The notes under the pieces: generated by a model
The model's database searches: none
What the model saw: the letters and a program-made list of their open reading frames with translations, nothing else
What the model was told of the DNA's origin: nothing
In this document: positions 1 to 9,900 of the stretch, piece by piece
Position numbering within the stretch: position 1 is the stretch's first letter
Layout of the letters: each line of letters opens with the position of its first letter
Made by a program: the position numbers and the translations under genes
NCBI GenBank assembly: GCA_022736595.1
Contig: DZDC01000007.1
Coordinates: 1 to 34,028 of the forward strand
Reading direction: 5' to 3'
DNA from: Draconibacterium orientale
GTDB lineage: Bacteria; Bacteroidota; Bacteroidia; Bacteroidales; UBA1556
DNA length: 34,028 nucleotides

Positions 1-117
1 TTGAAACTCAACCTAATGGAAAACGTTTTATTTTATTCCCCAAAAAGGACCACATTAATAGAAGGGTTGACTTTTCAGTTATTGAAGACTAATATCTATT
101 TTCAAAAGAATTTTTAT

Positions 118-148
118 AAACCACATCTTTTTAAGATGTGGTTTTTTT
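118..148 (+). terminator. Rho-independent terminator of a gene left of the window
   Basis: A 12-bp perfect stem (118-129 with 133-144, arms reading AAACCACATCTT and its complement) with a 3-nt loop is followed by a T run to 148. It ends a plus-strand transcript entering from the left. Positions 1-117 contain no convincing gene. Confidence 0.85.
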
Positions 149-158
149 ATTGTATCAG

Positions 159-166
159 TAATTTTG
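159..166 (+). promoter_or_regulatory. Candidate -7 box for the acyl-CoA synthetase gene
   Basis: TAATTTTG matches the Bacteroidota -7 consensus TAnnTTTG, lies just after the upstream terminator and 34 bp before the start codon. No clear -33 TTG is seen at the usual spacing, so the call rests on the -7 box and position only. Confidence 0.4.
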
Positions 167-200
167 ATATTTTCGCCTTACAACTTAAAAGCAATTTCGC

Positions 201-2111
201 ATGACTATTCCACAACTTTTTGAACGCAGTGTCAACAGATTTCCCAACAATTCTTTAGTTTGGGAAAAGGATGCAACAAAAACCTATCAGCCTCTATCCT
301 ACTCTTTAATAAAGAATCGGGTATTAGACTTTGCAAATGGACTCCTTTCTTTAGGAATAACAAAAGATGACCGACTTGCCCTATTGGCTGAAGGAAGAAG
401 TGAATGGCTAATATCAGAATTAGGCATGCTTTATATTGGCGCAATCAACGTGCCTTTAAGTATCAAAATCAATGAACCCTCAGACTTATCATTTAGAATA
501 AAACACAGTGGGTGCAAATTCGTGGTTGTTTCAGAACGACAAATACCTAAAATTCGAGGAATAAAACCTGGACTATCTGAAGTTGAGAAGTACATTATTT
601 TAACGGATACACTTATAAGTCTGGATGACAATGAAATCAGCTACTCACAAGTTTGCGAACTTGGTAGAGCCTTTGCAATTCAAAATCCTAAACTTCTAGA
701 GCAAATTACATCGAGTTTAGAAAATAATCAATTGGCCAACATTAGTTATACCAGCGGAACCACAGCTGACCCCAAAGGAATCATGCTAAGTCATCGTAAT
801 TATACTGCCAATGTTGAACAGGCCAAATCTTTACTTAAAGTACATGAATATTATAGTTCTTTGCTGATTCTACCTTGGGATCATAGTTTTGGACATACCG
901 TCGGACTCTACACTTTGATTGACAATGGGGCTAGTTTATCGGTGGTTGAAATGGGAGCAACTCCTATGGAAACTTTAAGGAATATTCCTAAAAACATTAA
1001 AGAGATAAAACCTACTTTCTTATTAAGTGTGCCTGCCTTGGCTAAAAATTTCAGGAAAAATATCGAAAAAGGAATAAGCGATAAGGGACCAAAGGTAGAG
1101 AAGCTCTTTAATTACGCTCTTAAAATAGCCTATGAATACAATGATTTAGGATACAATAAAGGCACAGGATTTAAGGTATTTAAAAAACCTTTGCTTATGC
1201 TTTTTGATAAAATATTATTTAGTAAAGTCCGTGAAGGATTTGGAGGGCGACTCGAATTCTTTATTGGTGGTGGAGCCTTGTTAGATATTGAATTGCAAAA
1301 GTTTTTTTATGCCATAGGTATTCCCATGTATCAAGGTTATGGACTAAGCGAAAGCGCCCCCATTATTTCATCCAATGCACCATTAAGGCATAAACTTGGT
1401 TCCTCTGGATTTCTAGTAAAAGATCTAGACCTTAAAATTGTAGATTCTGACGACAATGAATTACCTGTTGGCTCAAAAGGTGAAATAGTGGTGAAAGGCG
1501 AAAACGTAATGCTTGGATATTGGAAAAATGAAAAATCCTCTCAAGAAGCATTAAGAAACGGCTGGCTTTACACTGGTGATATGGGCTATATGGATGCTGA
1601 CGGCTTCCTCTATGTGCTTGGTCGCTTCAAAAGCCTATTGATTTCTAATGATGGAGAAAAATATAGCCCCGAAAGCATCGAAGAAGCACTTACCGAACAA
1701 TCAATATATATTGATCAAGTAATGCTCTATAATAACCAGAACAACTATACTACAGCTCTTTTGTTTCCAAACTATCCTCGCCTTAAAAAGACCGTAGAAG
1801 AAAATGGACTTAGCATAAAATCCAATGATGGAGCTCTTTATGCACTTCAAATACTTGAACAAGAAATCAACGAATACCTTGAAGGCGGCAAATATGGAAA
1901 TCAATTTCCAAGTCGTTGGATTCCTGCTGCTATTGGCGTTCTTCCGGATGGCTTTACTGAAGAAAATAAAATGTTGAACTCAACCATGAAAATGGTAAGA
2001 GCTAAGGTATTGGAAAAGTACCAACCAATGATAGATCATCTATATACTCCTGAAGGTAAGAATATGCTTCATCCAAAAAATTTACAGAATGTGATGGAAG
2101 CTAGCAAGTAG
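201..2111 (+). CDS. Long-chain fatty-acid--CoA ligase (AMP-forming)
   Basis: This 636-residue protein belongs to the ANL adenylate-forming superfamily, long-chain acyl-CoA synthetase branch. It should activate fatty acids with ATP and CoA, through an acyl-AMP intermediate, for lipid synthesis or degradation. The ATP-binding P-loop motif YTSGTTADPKG lies at about residues 183-193, the A5 motif YGLSESAP at 380-387, the conserved TGD at 458-460 and the hinge GRFK at 474-477. A late Lys in the GEKYSP segment (about 487) is typical of this branch, which often ends in a large C-terminal domain as here. No membrane segment or signal peptide is obvious. It is a single-gene unit between the terminator at 118-148 and the convergent SRAP gene, whose stop codon is only 2 bp away; no terminator separates the two. 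Substrate chain length cannot be read from the sequence. Confidence 0.92.
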   Translation: MTIPQLFERSVNRFPNNSLVWEKDATKTYQPLSYSLIKNRVLDFANGLLSLGITKDDRLALLAEGRSEWLISELGMLYIGAINVPLSIKINEPSDLSFRIKHSGCKFVVVSERQIPKIRGIKPGLSEVEKYIILTDTLISLDDNEISYSQVCELGRAFAIQNPKLLEQITSSLENNQLANISYTSGTTADPKGIMLSHRNYTANVEQAKSLLKVHEYYSSLLILPWDHSFGHTVGLYTLIDNGASLSVVEMGATPMETLRNIPKNIKEIKPTFLLSVPALAKNFRKNIEKGISDKGPKVEKLFNYALKIAYEYNDLGYNKGTGFKVFKKPLLMLFDKILFSKVREGFGGRLEFFIGGGALLDIELQKFFYAIGIPMYQGYGLSESAPIISSNAPLRHKLGSSGFLVKDLDLKIVDSDDNELPVGSKGEIVVKGENVMLGYWKNEKSSQEALRNGWLYTGDMGYMDADGFLYVLGRFKSLLISNDGEKYSPESIEEALTEQSIYIDQVMLYNNQNNYTTALLFPNYPRLKKTVEENGLSIKSNDGALYALQILEQEINEYLEGGKYGNQFPSRWIPAAIGVLPDGFTEENKMLNSTMKMVRAKVLEKYQPMIDHLYTPEGKNMLHPKNLQNVMEASK

Positions 2112-2113
2112 CG

Positions 2114-2908
2114 TTAAGGAATCGATTTTTTACGGCTGCCCATTCCTTGCAATTTTAGTTCTCGATCTACACTAAGTTCGGAAATTGAATTTAATTCGCT
2201 TCCAATGGGCTCTAAAAGAGAAGCTTCATTGGCTTTAGGGTTTTTGATCTTTGAACTAATGGGATAAGCATTCATTTTCTCCGAAGGATAGGAATTTAGC
2301 ATTCGAGTTATATCGGTTAATGGCGTTTTGAGATTGAGCCAAGCAGCCTCTTGGTGTGGATAGAGAATAACAGGCGATCGATGATGTGGAATCCTTTGAA
2401 TGAGATCGTTGGCCGTTGTGGTAATTATACTAAATGAGAACACCTCTGTGCCTGTTTCAGGATTTAACCAAACATCATATATACCAGCAAAAGCAAACGG
2501 ACGTATTTTATCTTTTAGAAAAACGACAAATGGCCTGTCGAGACCTTCCTTTGTTGTACCTTCAATAAATGCATCTGCAATTACCAAACATCGCTGCGAG
2601 CGTATGGATTTACGAAAAGCAGGTTTGGAAATAATGTCTTTAGAACCAGAATAAGTTGGGTCATTTTCCTTATTACGATCTCCTTCAACACGAGCGTTAA
2701 AAAGGATCATATTCTTTTTTGACCAATGCGGCGTCATCCCAAATCTAAAAAGCTGAAGCACGCGGGGATCTTCGGCAGTAATGATAGGCGCTAACTGGCC
2801 TGGCGTGATATTGTAATTGGGTTCAAATTCAAAATGACTTGGGGCAGTCACGTTAAACCGCTTTTCAATCACCTCTATTTTTTGTACCAAAACATACCTG
2901 CCGCACAT
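2114..2908 (-). CDS. SRAP (YedK/HMCES-type) abasic-site DNA-protein crosslink protein
   Basis: This 264-residue protein starts with MCGRY, so removal of Met exposes Cys2, the nucleophile that forms a thiazolidine crosslink with abasic sites in single-stranded DNA in this family. Other conserved positions are present: the FNAR motif (Asn71, Arg73), the RCLVIADAFIEG segment with Glu116 in the place of the catalytic Glu, and PHHRSP with His175 in the place of the active-site His. The usual motif reads closer to GFYEW and HDRMP, so this is a diverged but complete copy. Family members run about 220-260 residues. The gene starts 12 bp after the TonB-dependent receptor gene ends, on the same strand, so the two may share a transcript; a functional link is not evident. 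Expected role: cytoplasmic protection of replication-fork abasic sites. Confidence 0.9.
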   Translation of the reverse strand: MCGRYVLVQKIEVIEKRFNVTAPSHFEFEPNYNITPGQLAPIITAEDPRVLQLFRFGMTPHWSKKNMILFNARVEGDRNKENDPTYSGSKDIISKPAFRKSIRSQRCLVIADAFIEGTTKEGLDRPFVVFLKDKIRPFAFAGIYDVWLNPETGTEVFSFSIITTTANDLIQRIPHHRSPVILYPHQEAAWLNLKTPLTDITRMLNSYPSEKMNAYPISSKIKNPKANEASLLEPIGSELNSISELSVDRELKLQGMGSRKKSIP

Positions 2909-2920
2909 AATTTTTATTAC

Positions 2921-5272
2921 CTAAAAGGTTAAACTTAAACCCAGAGAAGGCATAAATGGGAGCTGGTCGATGCGCTTGTTTTGAATGCGATCGATATAAA
3001 AGATATTACTTCTATTGTATAAATTGGTGATACTGAGGGTTGCCTCCAAAGTGGATTTATCGGAAAGCAAAAACTTACGCTTCACACTAACATCAAGTCG
3101 ATGATACGAAGGCAGTCTTTTACTATTGATATCACCGTACAAAATACCAATTTGTCCGTTGGCGGTGGTGTAATCAGAATTAATCCCATCGCTAAAATCA
3201 AGCATTTCGTAGTTTCCAGCAGTAGGAGTAAATGGGAAACCACTACCAAAATTCCACCTCAAACTGGCATTCCAAAGTTGCAATTTACCCATCGCATAAT
3301 CCACTACAAGATTAACGTTGTGTCGTCGATCGAAATGCGGAATATAAGTTACAATTCCATCAAAACGATGATTATAGCTCAGAGAATATACAGCCCAAAC
3401 GTACAAATTTTTGAAAGTATATTTTCCTGAAAAGTCAAATCCATAGGCATTTCCAGATTCAATAATGAAATCCTTTTTCAAATAGTCGGGTTTGTCGGCA
3501 TACTCAGGAGTATCTTCAAAAACCTTATTCTTATTCATATTGGTGAGCTGGTTATACCATTTGTAATAAGCTTCAAAATTTAAAGTAATGTGCTTGAACA
3601 AATCATATTCAAGACCTCCAATGAGATGGGTAGATTTTTGAAGTTTATGTTTAAGCTCTTCTCCATTAAATTCTGATTGCAAATTTTCAGGGCCACTAAT
3701 AAACCCATAAAATAAATCCACTACATCCCGATCGGAAGAGCTACTAATCAGGTTTTGAGAATACAATCCTGTGGCAACCTTAATTCTAAGTTCGGAAGTT
3801 AAGTTGTATTTAACCGATAACCGTGGCTCCAATGAAAAATTGGCCAAAGAAGCATAATAATGTAAATGAATGCCAGGTACAATAATTAAGCGAGCCATGC
3901 CAAACTCATTGGATTCATTTTTCTTTTCACCAAACATTAGCTTAGTACTCACATAACCAGCTAATTCTGTGGTATTTTCAATCTGAGAAATGGTTCTATT
4001 TAGTGAATTAGTGTAAGAGAAATCAGTTTTAAATCCTTTAATATCCACACCATAATCAAGTTGATTTCTGCCCATAAAATAGGTGAAATCGAGACCCATA
4101 TCAAAACCTCCCACTTCGCTAAAGCGTGGCAAAGAAGTACCATCGTCAAATTTGATTTTATAATTTGTATAAGAAATATTACTTGAAAGCATCATGGGTG
4201 ATTGACTTGGAATGAGCGTAAATTTCATTCCTCCTCCATAAGATTTCCAATTGTAATTACTAATAGTTTGGTATTGAACATCATCATTAAAGTTAAAACC
4301 AAAAAAATCGGCTCTACTTCCATTGTTTCCATTTAAGGATATTTTTCCATATAAATCGGTAAATGTAAAAGGAAGTCCATTTCCCTCATTCACATATTTA
4401 TAAAGAGTAGGAGCAACTTTATCGATGTATGATTTTTTGACTGAAAGCATATAAGTTACACTTCCCGAATTGGGAGTTTTGGCTTTAACGATGGGTCCTT
4501 CGAGCAAAAGTTTAGCTCCAAAGGTGTTAATATCAACCCGACCCGAGCTTCGAAGTGGGTTTCCGTAACGAGTGGAAATATTCATAACCGATGAAATTCT
4601 TCCACCGTACTCAGCTCCAAATCCACCAGTATAAACATCTACGTTGGATATCATATCCACATCGAAAACGCTAAAGAATCCTATGGAATGAAAGGGATTA
4701 TAAATAGTCATACCGTCGAGCAAAACCATATTCTGAACTGGAGTTCCTCCTCGAATGTAAAGTTGTCCACCTTGATCGCCTGTAAAAACGACTCCAGGAA
4801 TTACTTGCATATATTGAGCTAAATCGGCCTGCCCACCAATGGTAGGGATTCGATTCATGGTTTTAGTAGAAACTTTTACAACTGAAATGTTGGGATCAGA
4901 AATGGCATTTTGGCGCTCAGCGTTGATGGTCGCTCCCTCAAGTTGGATGGAAGCTTGACTTAGCATTATTTTCCTAAATACAATTTCATTTTCTTTAATT
5001 TGAACGGATTGGCTCGTCGAATCATAACCCACAAAGGTTACTACTAATTTATAGGTTCCAGCTTTAAGTTTTGTGATGGCAAAAAAGCCATTTTCATCGG
5101 TAATGGCTCCAAGCGAAGTTCCATGAATATGAACGTTAGCAAAAAGAACAGGTTGACCGGTTTTACTATCGACAACAGTACCTCTGATGACAGTATTTTG
5201 AGCCCAAATCACCGAAGGTATTGAGATGAACAAGATTAAAATAAACCTTAAGACTGAAGAATGTAAGAGCAT
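2921..5272 (-). CDS. TonB-dependent outer-membrane receptor with carboxypeptidase-regulatory-like N-domain
   Basis: A 783-residue outer-membrane protein. Residues 1-24 form a signal peptide ending near WAQN. Residues about 27-105 are a carboxypeptidase-regulatory-like beta-sandwich (GTVVDSKTGQPV, then a TDENGFF turn), the usual N-terminal extension in Bacteroidota. Residues about 130-235 are the plug (QVIPGV, YIRGGTPVQN, LLDGMTIYNP, GAEYGGR), and the rest is a beta-barrel ending in an aromatic residue (SLTF). There is no SusD partner beside it, and at 783 residues it is shorter than SusC proteins, which suggests a metal, siderophore or small-molecule transporter or an orphan receptor rather than a glycan-uptake protein. 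The substrate cannot be told. Only about 30 bp separate its start from the terminator-like hairpin that ends the signalling operon upstream, so its expression may depend partly on read-through. Confidence 0.92.
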   Translation of the reverse strand: MLLHSSVLRFILILFISIPSVIWAQNTVIRGTVVDSKTGQPVLFANVHIHGTSLGAITDENGFFAITKLKAGTYKLVVTFVGYDSTSQSVQIKENEIVFRKIMLSQASIQLEGATINAERQNAISDPNISVVKVSTKTMNRIPTIGGQADLAQYMQVIPGVVFTGDQGGQLYIRGGTPVQNMVLLDGMTIYNPFHSIGFFSVFDVDMISNVDVYTGGFGAEYGGRISSVMNISTRYGNPLRSSGRVDINTFGAKLLLEGPIVKAKTPNSGSVTYMLSVKKSYIDKVAPTLYKYVNEGNGLPFTFTDLYGKISLNGNNGSRADFFGFNFNDDVQYQTISNYNWKSYGGGMKFTLIPSQSPMMLSSNISYTNYKIKFDDGTSLPRFSEVGGFDMGLDFTYFMGRNQLDYGVDIKGFKTDFSYTNSLNRTISQIENTTELAGYVSTKLMFGEKKNESNEFGMARLIIVPGIHLHYYASLANFSLEPRLSVKYNLTSELRIKVATGLYSQNLISSSSDRDVVDLFYGFISGPENLQSEFNGEELKHKLQKSTHLIGGLEYDLFKHITLNFEAYYKWYNQLTNMNKNKVFEDTPEYADKPDYLKKDFIIESGNAYGFDFSGKYTFKNLYVWAVYSLSYNHRFDGIVTYIPHFDRRHNVNLVVDYAMGKLQLWNASLRWNFGSGFPFTPTAGNYEMLDFSDGINSDYTTANGQIGILYGDINSKRLPSYHRLDVSVKRKFLLSDKSTLEATLSITNLYNRSNIFYIDRIQNKRIDQLPFMPSLGLSLTF

Positions 5273-5295
5273 TGAGTAAAAATTAGAAGATATCG

Positions 5296-5336
5296 TAAAA
5301 AAACCAGAGGCTGCGTTTCAAGCAATCACAACCTCT
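5296..5336 (-). terminator. Terminator-like hairpin between the signalling operon and the TonB receptor
   Basis: Read on the minus strand, arms 5336-5327 (AGAGGTTGTG) and 5315-5306 (CGCAGCCTCT) form a 10-bp stem with two G-U pairs and an 11-nt loop, followed by GG and a run of seven T. It lies between the coiled-coil membrane protein gene and the receptor gene, just upstream of the receptor start. Confidence 0.75.
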
Positions 5337-5372
5337 CCTTGTTTATGGAATAAAATAAAGATAAATAAGCAT

Positions 5373-5897
5373 TTAGGATCCCATTCTCAATTTTGCTTGA
5401 GCGAGTTGTTTCTTTCGAGCCTTGCGAAGCATATACTTATTGGTGAATTCTTCGCCTGGCTTAATTAAAATGGCAACTATTAATTTGAGACTTAATCCAA
5501 CGAAATAGTTATCGCCAAAGTAATCATCGATCATGGGTTCAATAGCCACTTCAGAAATAATAAAAAGTCCAATGGCCATAATCATAACCAGAGTTGCGGC
5601 ACGTCTCCCAATGCGAGCTTCGGTCAACTCATCGATCGTTTGATTCAGTTGATTGTTAAGTTCGGCGAGTTGTACGTTAGAAAGCTCCAGAGCTTCATTG
5701 GTTTTATTAAGCTTTCCTTGAAGTCGATCACTGATTTTGGTAATGATTTTAACCTGATCAATCAGCTCTTCATAATGCTCAACAAGTTTTTTAAACTCGA
5801 GCTGCAATTCCATTTTAGAATACTCGTTCCGTTTTAGAAACTGCTTGCTCTGTTCAAGATTTTCAAGTTCCCGATGATATATGCTCTGGTTTGACAT
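5373..5897 (-). CDS. Small coiled-coil membrane protein of the Sia-like operon
   Basis: I do not recognise a named family for this 174-residue protein. Residues about 5-93 are highly charged and helical with heptad-like Leu/Ile spacing (LEFKKLVEHYEELIDQVKI, then LQGKLNKTNEALELSNVQL), a predicted coiled coil. Two hydrophobic segments follow, about 98-118 and 130-146, and a basic tail (RKARKKQLAQAKLR). The likely topology is cytoplasmic coiled coil, hairpin in the inner membrane, cytoplasmic basic tail. It is the last gene of the operon, 8 bp after the SiaC-type gene. In Pseudomonas the fourth gene encodes SiaD, a GGDEF enzyme activated by SiaC; here no GGDEF sequence exists. By position and helical character this protein is my candidate for the SiaC target (inference). 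The reading frame is clean and its start directly follows the upstream stop. Confidence 0.8.
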   Translation of the reverse strand: MSNQSIYHRELENLEQSKQFLKRNEYSKMELQLEFKKLVEHYEELIDQVKIITKISDRLQGKLNKTNEALELSNVQLAELNNQLNQTIDELTEARIGRRAATLVMIMAIGLFIISEVAIEPMIDDYFGDNYFVGLSLKLIVAILIKPGEEFTNKYMLRKARKKQLAQAKLRMGS

Positions 5898-5905
5898 TCT
5901 TAGAA

Positions 5906-6286
5906 TTAATCTTCTATAGGTTTAATTTCGAATGGAAGACCACTCACATCTTGATAATCCTCCCCCGTTTCCATCATTTCTTCGTCATCTTCTTCGTAGT
6001 ACCATTCAACATTAACATCACAACCGTCGTTCAAGAACGATTTGAGTCGCTTTAAAACTTCCAAAATGTATTTAGAGGAACTCGTATTAAAGTACTCGAG
6101 TTTCACTTTAGCCACAACTTTGGCTGGTTTTTCAGCAGAATAAGTATCCAACCACAATAAAATAGGGTTAAAAAATTCGAAGGTGTTTTCAGGAATTGAA
6201 CGTCCGGAAATTTTTAGGATACCAGTCTGTCCATTGAAATCAATTTCAGGGGTTTGCTTTGACCCGTCAATTCTTAAGTTATTCAT
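5906..6286 (-). CDS. siaC: SiaC-family regulatory phosphoprotein (DUF1987)
   Basis: A 126-residue acidic protein matching the SiaC/DUF1987 family, the phosphorylatable switch protein of the SiaA/B/C pathway. Diagnostic features are the N-terminal TPEIDFNGQTGILKISGRS segment with IPEN (family pattern of short strand, Gly turn and ISGRSxPE), a central hydrophobic helix (FFNPILLWLDTY) and the motif LEYFNTSSSKYIL. The Thr in NTSS is residue 68, the same number as the phosphosite I recall for Pseudomonas SiaC. The acidic stretch around residues 96-110 (YYEEDDEEMMETGEDY) is also usual. It lies 39 bp after the kinase gene and 8 bp before the coiled-coil gene. Expected role: in the unphosphorylated state it binds and activates a partner; the kinase inactivates it and the SpoIIE phosphatase restores it. 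Confidence 0.88.
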   Translation of the reverse strand: MNNLRIDGSKQTPEIDFNGQTGILKISGRSIPENTFEFFNPILLWLDTYSAEKPAKVVAKVKLEYFNTSSSKYILEVLKRLKSFLNDGCDVNVEWYYEEDDEEMMETGEDYQDVSGLPFEIKPIED

Positions 6287-6325
6287 AGTATTAAAGTATT
6301 ATTTAATTCAAACCATTTATTAAAA

Positions 6326-6874
6326 CTAGTCCTCTTTACGTTTTGAAACCTTAACTGTGAGGTCAAAAAACGACAGTTTATCATTTACTTGGGTAAAACT
6401 AAAGTCAAGTTTCTGGCCCGATTTGCGAGCCATATCAATCATTCCCAAGTCGGCACCTCCTTTTTGAGAGATCCGGTTATTGTCTAATATTTCTCGATAA
6501 TATTGACGTAATTCATCTTTAGTCAATGAATTTACCCGTTCTATACGATCGCGCAAGGGCGGGATTTCCTTGTTTTTGATATAATTACCAGTTAGGATGT
6601 AGTAATAGTCGTCGTCGTAAAAGAGTTCAAGCATGGCTTTTCTAGAGTTCAGTTCACTTTCATCTTCTGCTTCTGCATGATGATAAAGGTTTTGCATACA
6701 CTCCACTAAAACATTAAAAATCTTTTTTCGAACATTACCTTTTTCAGAAACGGCATCAAGACGAGTTTCCATTATCTGCAAAACCATGGTAATAATATCG
6801 GAGGTGATTTCGCCTTTAAAGGACAACATGATATGATTGTCCATCATCATGCGAAATTTTTCATAGTTATTCAT
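6326..6874 (-). CDS. siaB: SiaB-family protein kinase (DUF6272)
   Basis: A 182-residue protein of the SiaB type, distantly related to GHKL-fold anti-sigma-factor kinases. Residues 52-67 (IFNVLVECMQNLYHHA) contain Glu58 and the N-box-like Gln-Asn at 61-62, expected to bind the metal-ATP. Residues 138-153 (KGGADLGMIDMARKSG) form the glycine-rich lid region typical of the family. The C-terminal FFDLTVKVSKRKE strand completes the fold. It should phosphorylate the SiaC-type protein encoded 39 bp downstream on Thr68. It follows the propeller-phosphatase gene by 66 bp in the same direction, and that intergenic stretch has no terminator. The catalytic assignment comes from family knowledge; the match of the N-box and lid is seen in the sequence. 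Confidence 0.87.
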   Translation of the reverse strand: MNNYEKFRMMMDNHIMLSFKGEITSDIITMVLQIMETRLDAVSEKGNVRKKIFNVLVECMQNLYHHAEAEDESELNSRKAMLELFYDDDYYYILTGNYIKNKEIPPLRDRIERVNSLTKDELRQYYREILDNNRISQKGGADLGMIDMARKSGQKLDFSFTQVNDKLSFFDLTVKVSKRKED

Positions 6875-6940
6875 ATCAAATATTTTATGAATTTACAATG
6901 GCACTAATTTACATCATTTTTATATTCAACAAAGAAAAAT

Positions 6941-9900
6941 CTACAATCTTATTCCTATCACCAGAACATCATCAATTTGCTCAATGCTCCCTCTCCATTT
7001 TATTAATTGATTATCAAGAATTTGATTTGATTCTTCACCCATTTTTTGGGGTAATTGAAGCAACAATTCTTTGAAGCGTTTCGACATTAATTTCTTTCCA
7101 TCAGCTCCTCCAAATTGGTCAATATAGCCATCTGTTGAAATATATAAGCAATCGCCTTCTTCCAGTTGCAATTCTTTGGTGGTAAATGGAATGTTCATTC
7201 GCTCTGAAACTCCAATGGGCATCCGATCGGCTTTAACTTCAATAAGGCGATTTTGGAAAACTGAATATCCAAATTCAAAATCGATTTTGGATTCATCTAC
7301 TTCATGAGATTTTACTATATACAAGGAATTATAAGCCCCGGCAAACTTTACGTTTCTGGTTTTAGGGTCGATACTTAGAAGTGCAATATCCAGTCCATCC
7401 TTACTTTGCGTATCGCCACTTTGCTTTAGATCGGTAATGATATCGGTACGCATGTGGTTCAATATTTCAGCAGGATCTGTAATTTGCTTTTCTTTAACTA
7501 CTTTATTAAGAGAACTTATACTTATCATGCTCATGAAAGCCCCTGGTACTCCATGCCCTGTACAATCTGCAGCCGCCACGATGAGACGTTGCTTATAAAA
7601 TGTATTCCAATGAAAATCACCACTTACAATATCTTTAGGGCGATAGAACACATGGAATGCACTTAAAACTTTTGCCATGGTATCGTGGGGTGGCAATACC
7701 GCTCTTTGAATGCGTTGAGCATAGTTGATACTATCGGTAATGTCTTTATTCTTTTGAGCGAGAAGTTCGTTCTTATGACTTATTTCAATGGTACGCTCCT
7801 TAACCTTTTGTTCTAATTCAGCTTTTTCCTGTTTAAGTTGACGCTCGCGAACTTTCACAAAAATGACGATGGATATAATTAAAACCAAAGCTGCCAATGT
7901 ATAAAACCATAGCGTTTGCCAAAAAGGAGGTCTTATAGTAAACTTAAGTTGCTGTGGCACTTTGTTCCATATTCCATTATTGTTTTGAGCCATCACTTCA
8001 AAAACGTAATCGCCAGGGGGAAGGGCTGGAAAATTGGCATAAGTCTGATTGGTCGAAGGTTGCCATTCGTTTTGAGCTCCCAACAATCGTACTTTATAAG
8101 CTACTTTTGAAGCATCAGAAATACAAATGGATTTAAAATCAATCAGAATTGAATTTTGAGTATAGCTAAAAACCAATTGATCTGTCATTTCAACATCTTG
8201 AAGGTTAACTCTCAATCTTGTAATTAGTGTAATTGGCTCTAACTTATTAATTGTCAATAATTTCGTATTAATTTCAGTGACTCCTGCAGAAGTTCCACAC
8301 CAGATCAAACCTTTGGAGTCGATATAAACAGCCGAGGGTTTTACTTCTACTCCAATAAATCCAGTATTTGCATCAAAAAACTGTAAATCATTGGTTTTCA
8401 AATTATATACATTCAATCCATTATTGGTTCCGATGATTAAGTTGCCTATTTTATCCAAGGCCAATCCCGAAATAAGGTTGGACCTTAGGCCATTTTCTAA
8501 GGTAAAGTGAGATTTTATGGTCTTATTTTTTACCAAATATAAACCCATTCCTTCAGTTCCAACCCATAGGGAAGCCTCATTTCCAAAAATAGCGGTAGGT
8601 GTAATATTTACTCCAAATGAATAAGGTTTAACATCCGAACCTTTTATCTTGGTTAATCCTTTTTCACGGTGTCCTACCCACAGAACGCCTTCACTATCAT
8701 AATATAAAGCCGAAATGTCATTATTAACTAAACCTGAACTTTGGGTTAATCGTTCTAATCGACCAGATTCGGGTTCATAATACAGCAAGCCATCATAAGT
8801 ACCTACCCAAACATGGTCTTTACCATCAATTTCCATGGCAGTTACATTGGCACTATTGGTTGACATCATAATCATATTAGTTAGATCCAATGCCAATTTC
8901 ATCCTTTTTGCTTTAACACTATAATATGAAACTCCACCACCCCAAGTACCAATCCACATATTGCCCAATTTATCCTTCTTAATAAATCGTATATCATTGG
9001 ATTGCAAGTCAATGTCGTCCTTAACAATAGTTTTTAAAGAACTTACCTTTTCATTTTCCACTTTAGCAATATAGACACCCACATTGCTACCAAACCAATA
9101 TTCATTATCAACAGATGCAATGGATTGTATTTGTACTGGCTTATTATTGGACATTTGATAATAGTTGCGGAAAGCAAATCCTTTAAAAATCAGTAAGCCT
9201 TTGGAATAAGTTCCAATAAGCACATTACCTTCACGATCCGAAGTAATGCAATTGATCTTATCGTCAATCAATCCATTGGCTTCATTAAAGGTAGTAATCT
9301 TACCCTCGTGAAACAAGGAAATGCCGCCACCGTGGGTACCCACCCATGTACGATGGTATTGGTCGGTGAAAATTTCGCTAACCCAATTGGAAGCTAATCC
9401 ATCACGTTGATCATATATTTTTGGAACTGCGTTAATATTGGAATAATAGTAAAGTCCACCATTATAAGTTCCAACCCAAAAACCACCTTTATTATCTTCA
9501 TGAACTTTTATAATACTAAAATATTGGGGCCAGTTGAAAAACATCTCATTAACAAACTCATACTTATTTGTTTTAGAATTCAAATATTTAACGCCGTACC
9601 TCGTAACAAAAAGCATCCCGAGTGAAGGTGAATTGCTCATGGAGAATACATTATTGGAAAGGCCATTCGATTCATTAAGAATGGTATCCACATGAATGAT
9701 TTTGGCATTAGGATCATCAATGCAATAAACACCACTTTCAAGAGTAGCAATGTAAAGGCGCCCATTTTTGTCTACCTTTATATCTGTAATATCCCCTTTA
9801 ACTTTCTTGAGTACTATTTGTTGAAACTTTTTATTTCTATAAACCGACAAGCCTCCAGAAAAATGGCCCACCCAAATTGCCTCATTGGAGTCGGTATAAA

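Noticed and set aside
1..204. 67-codon open frame at the left edge
   Set aside because: It runs straight through the terminator at 118-148 and ends at the start of the acyl-CoA synthetase; no family features.
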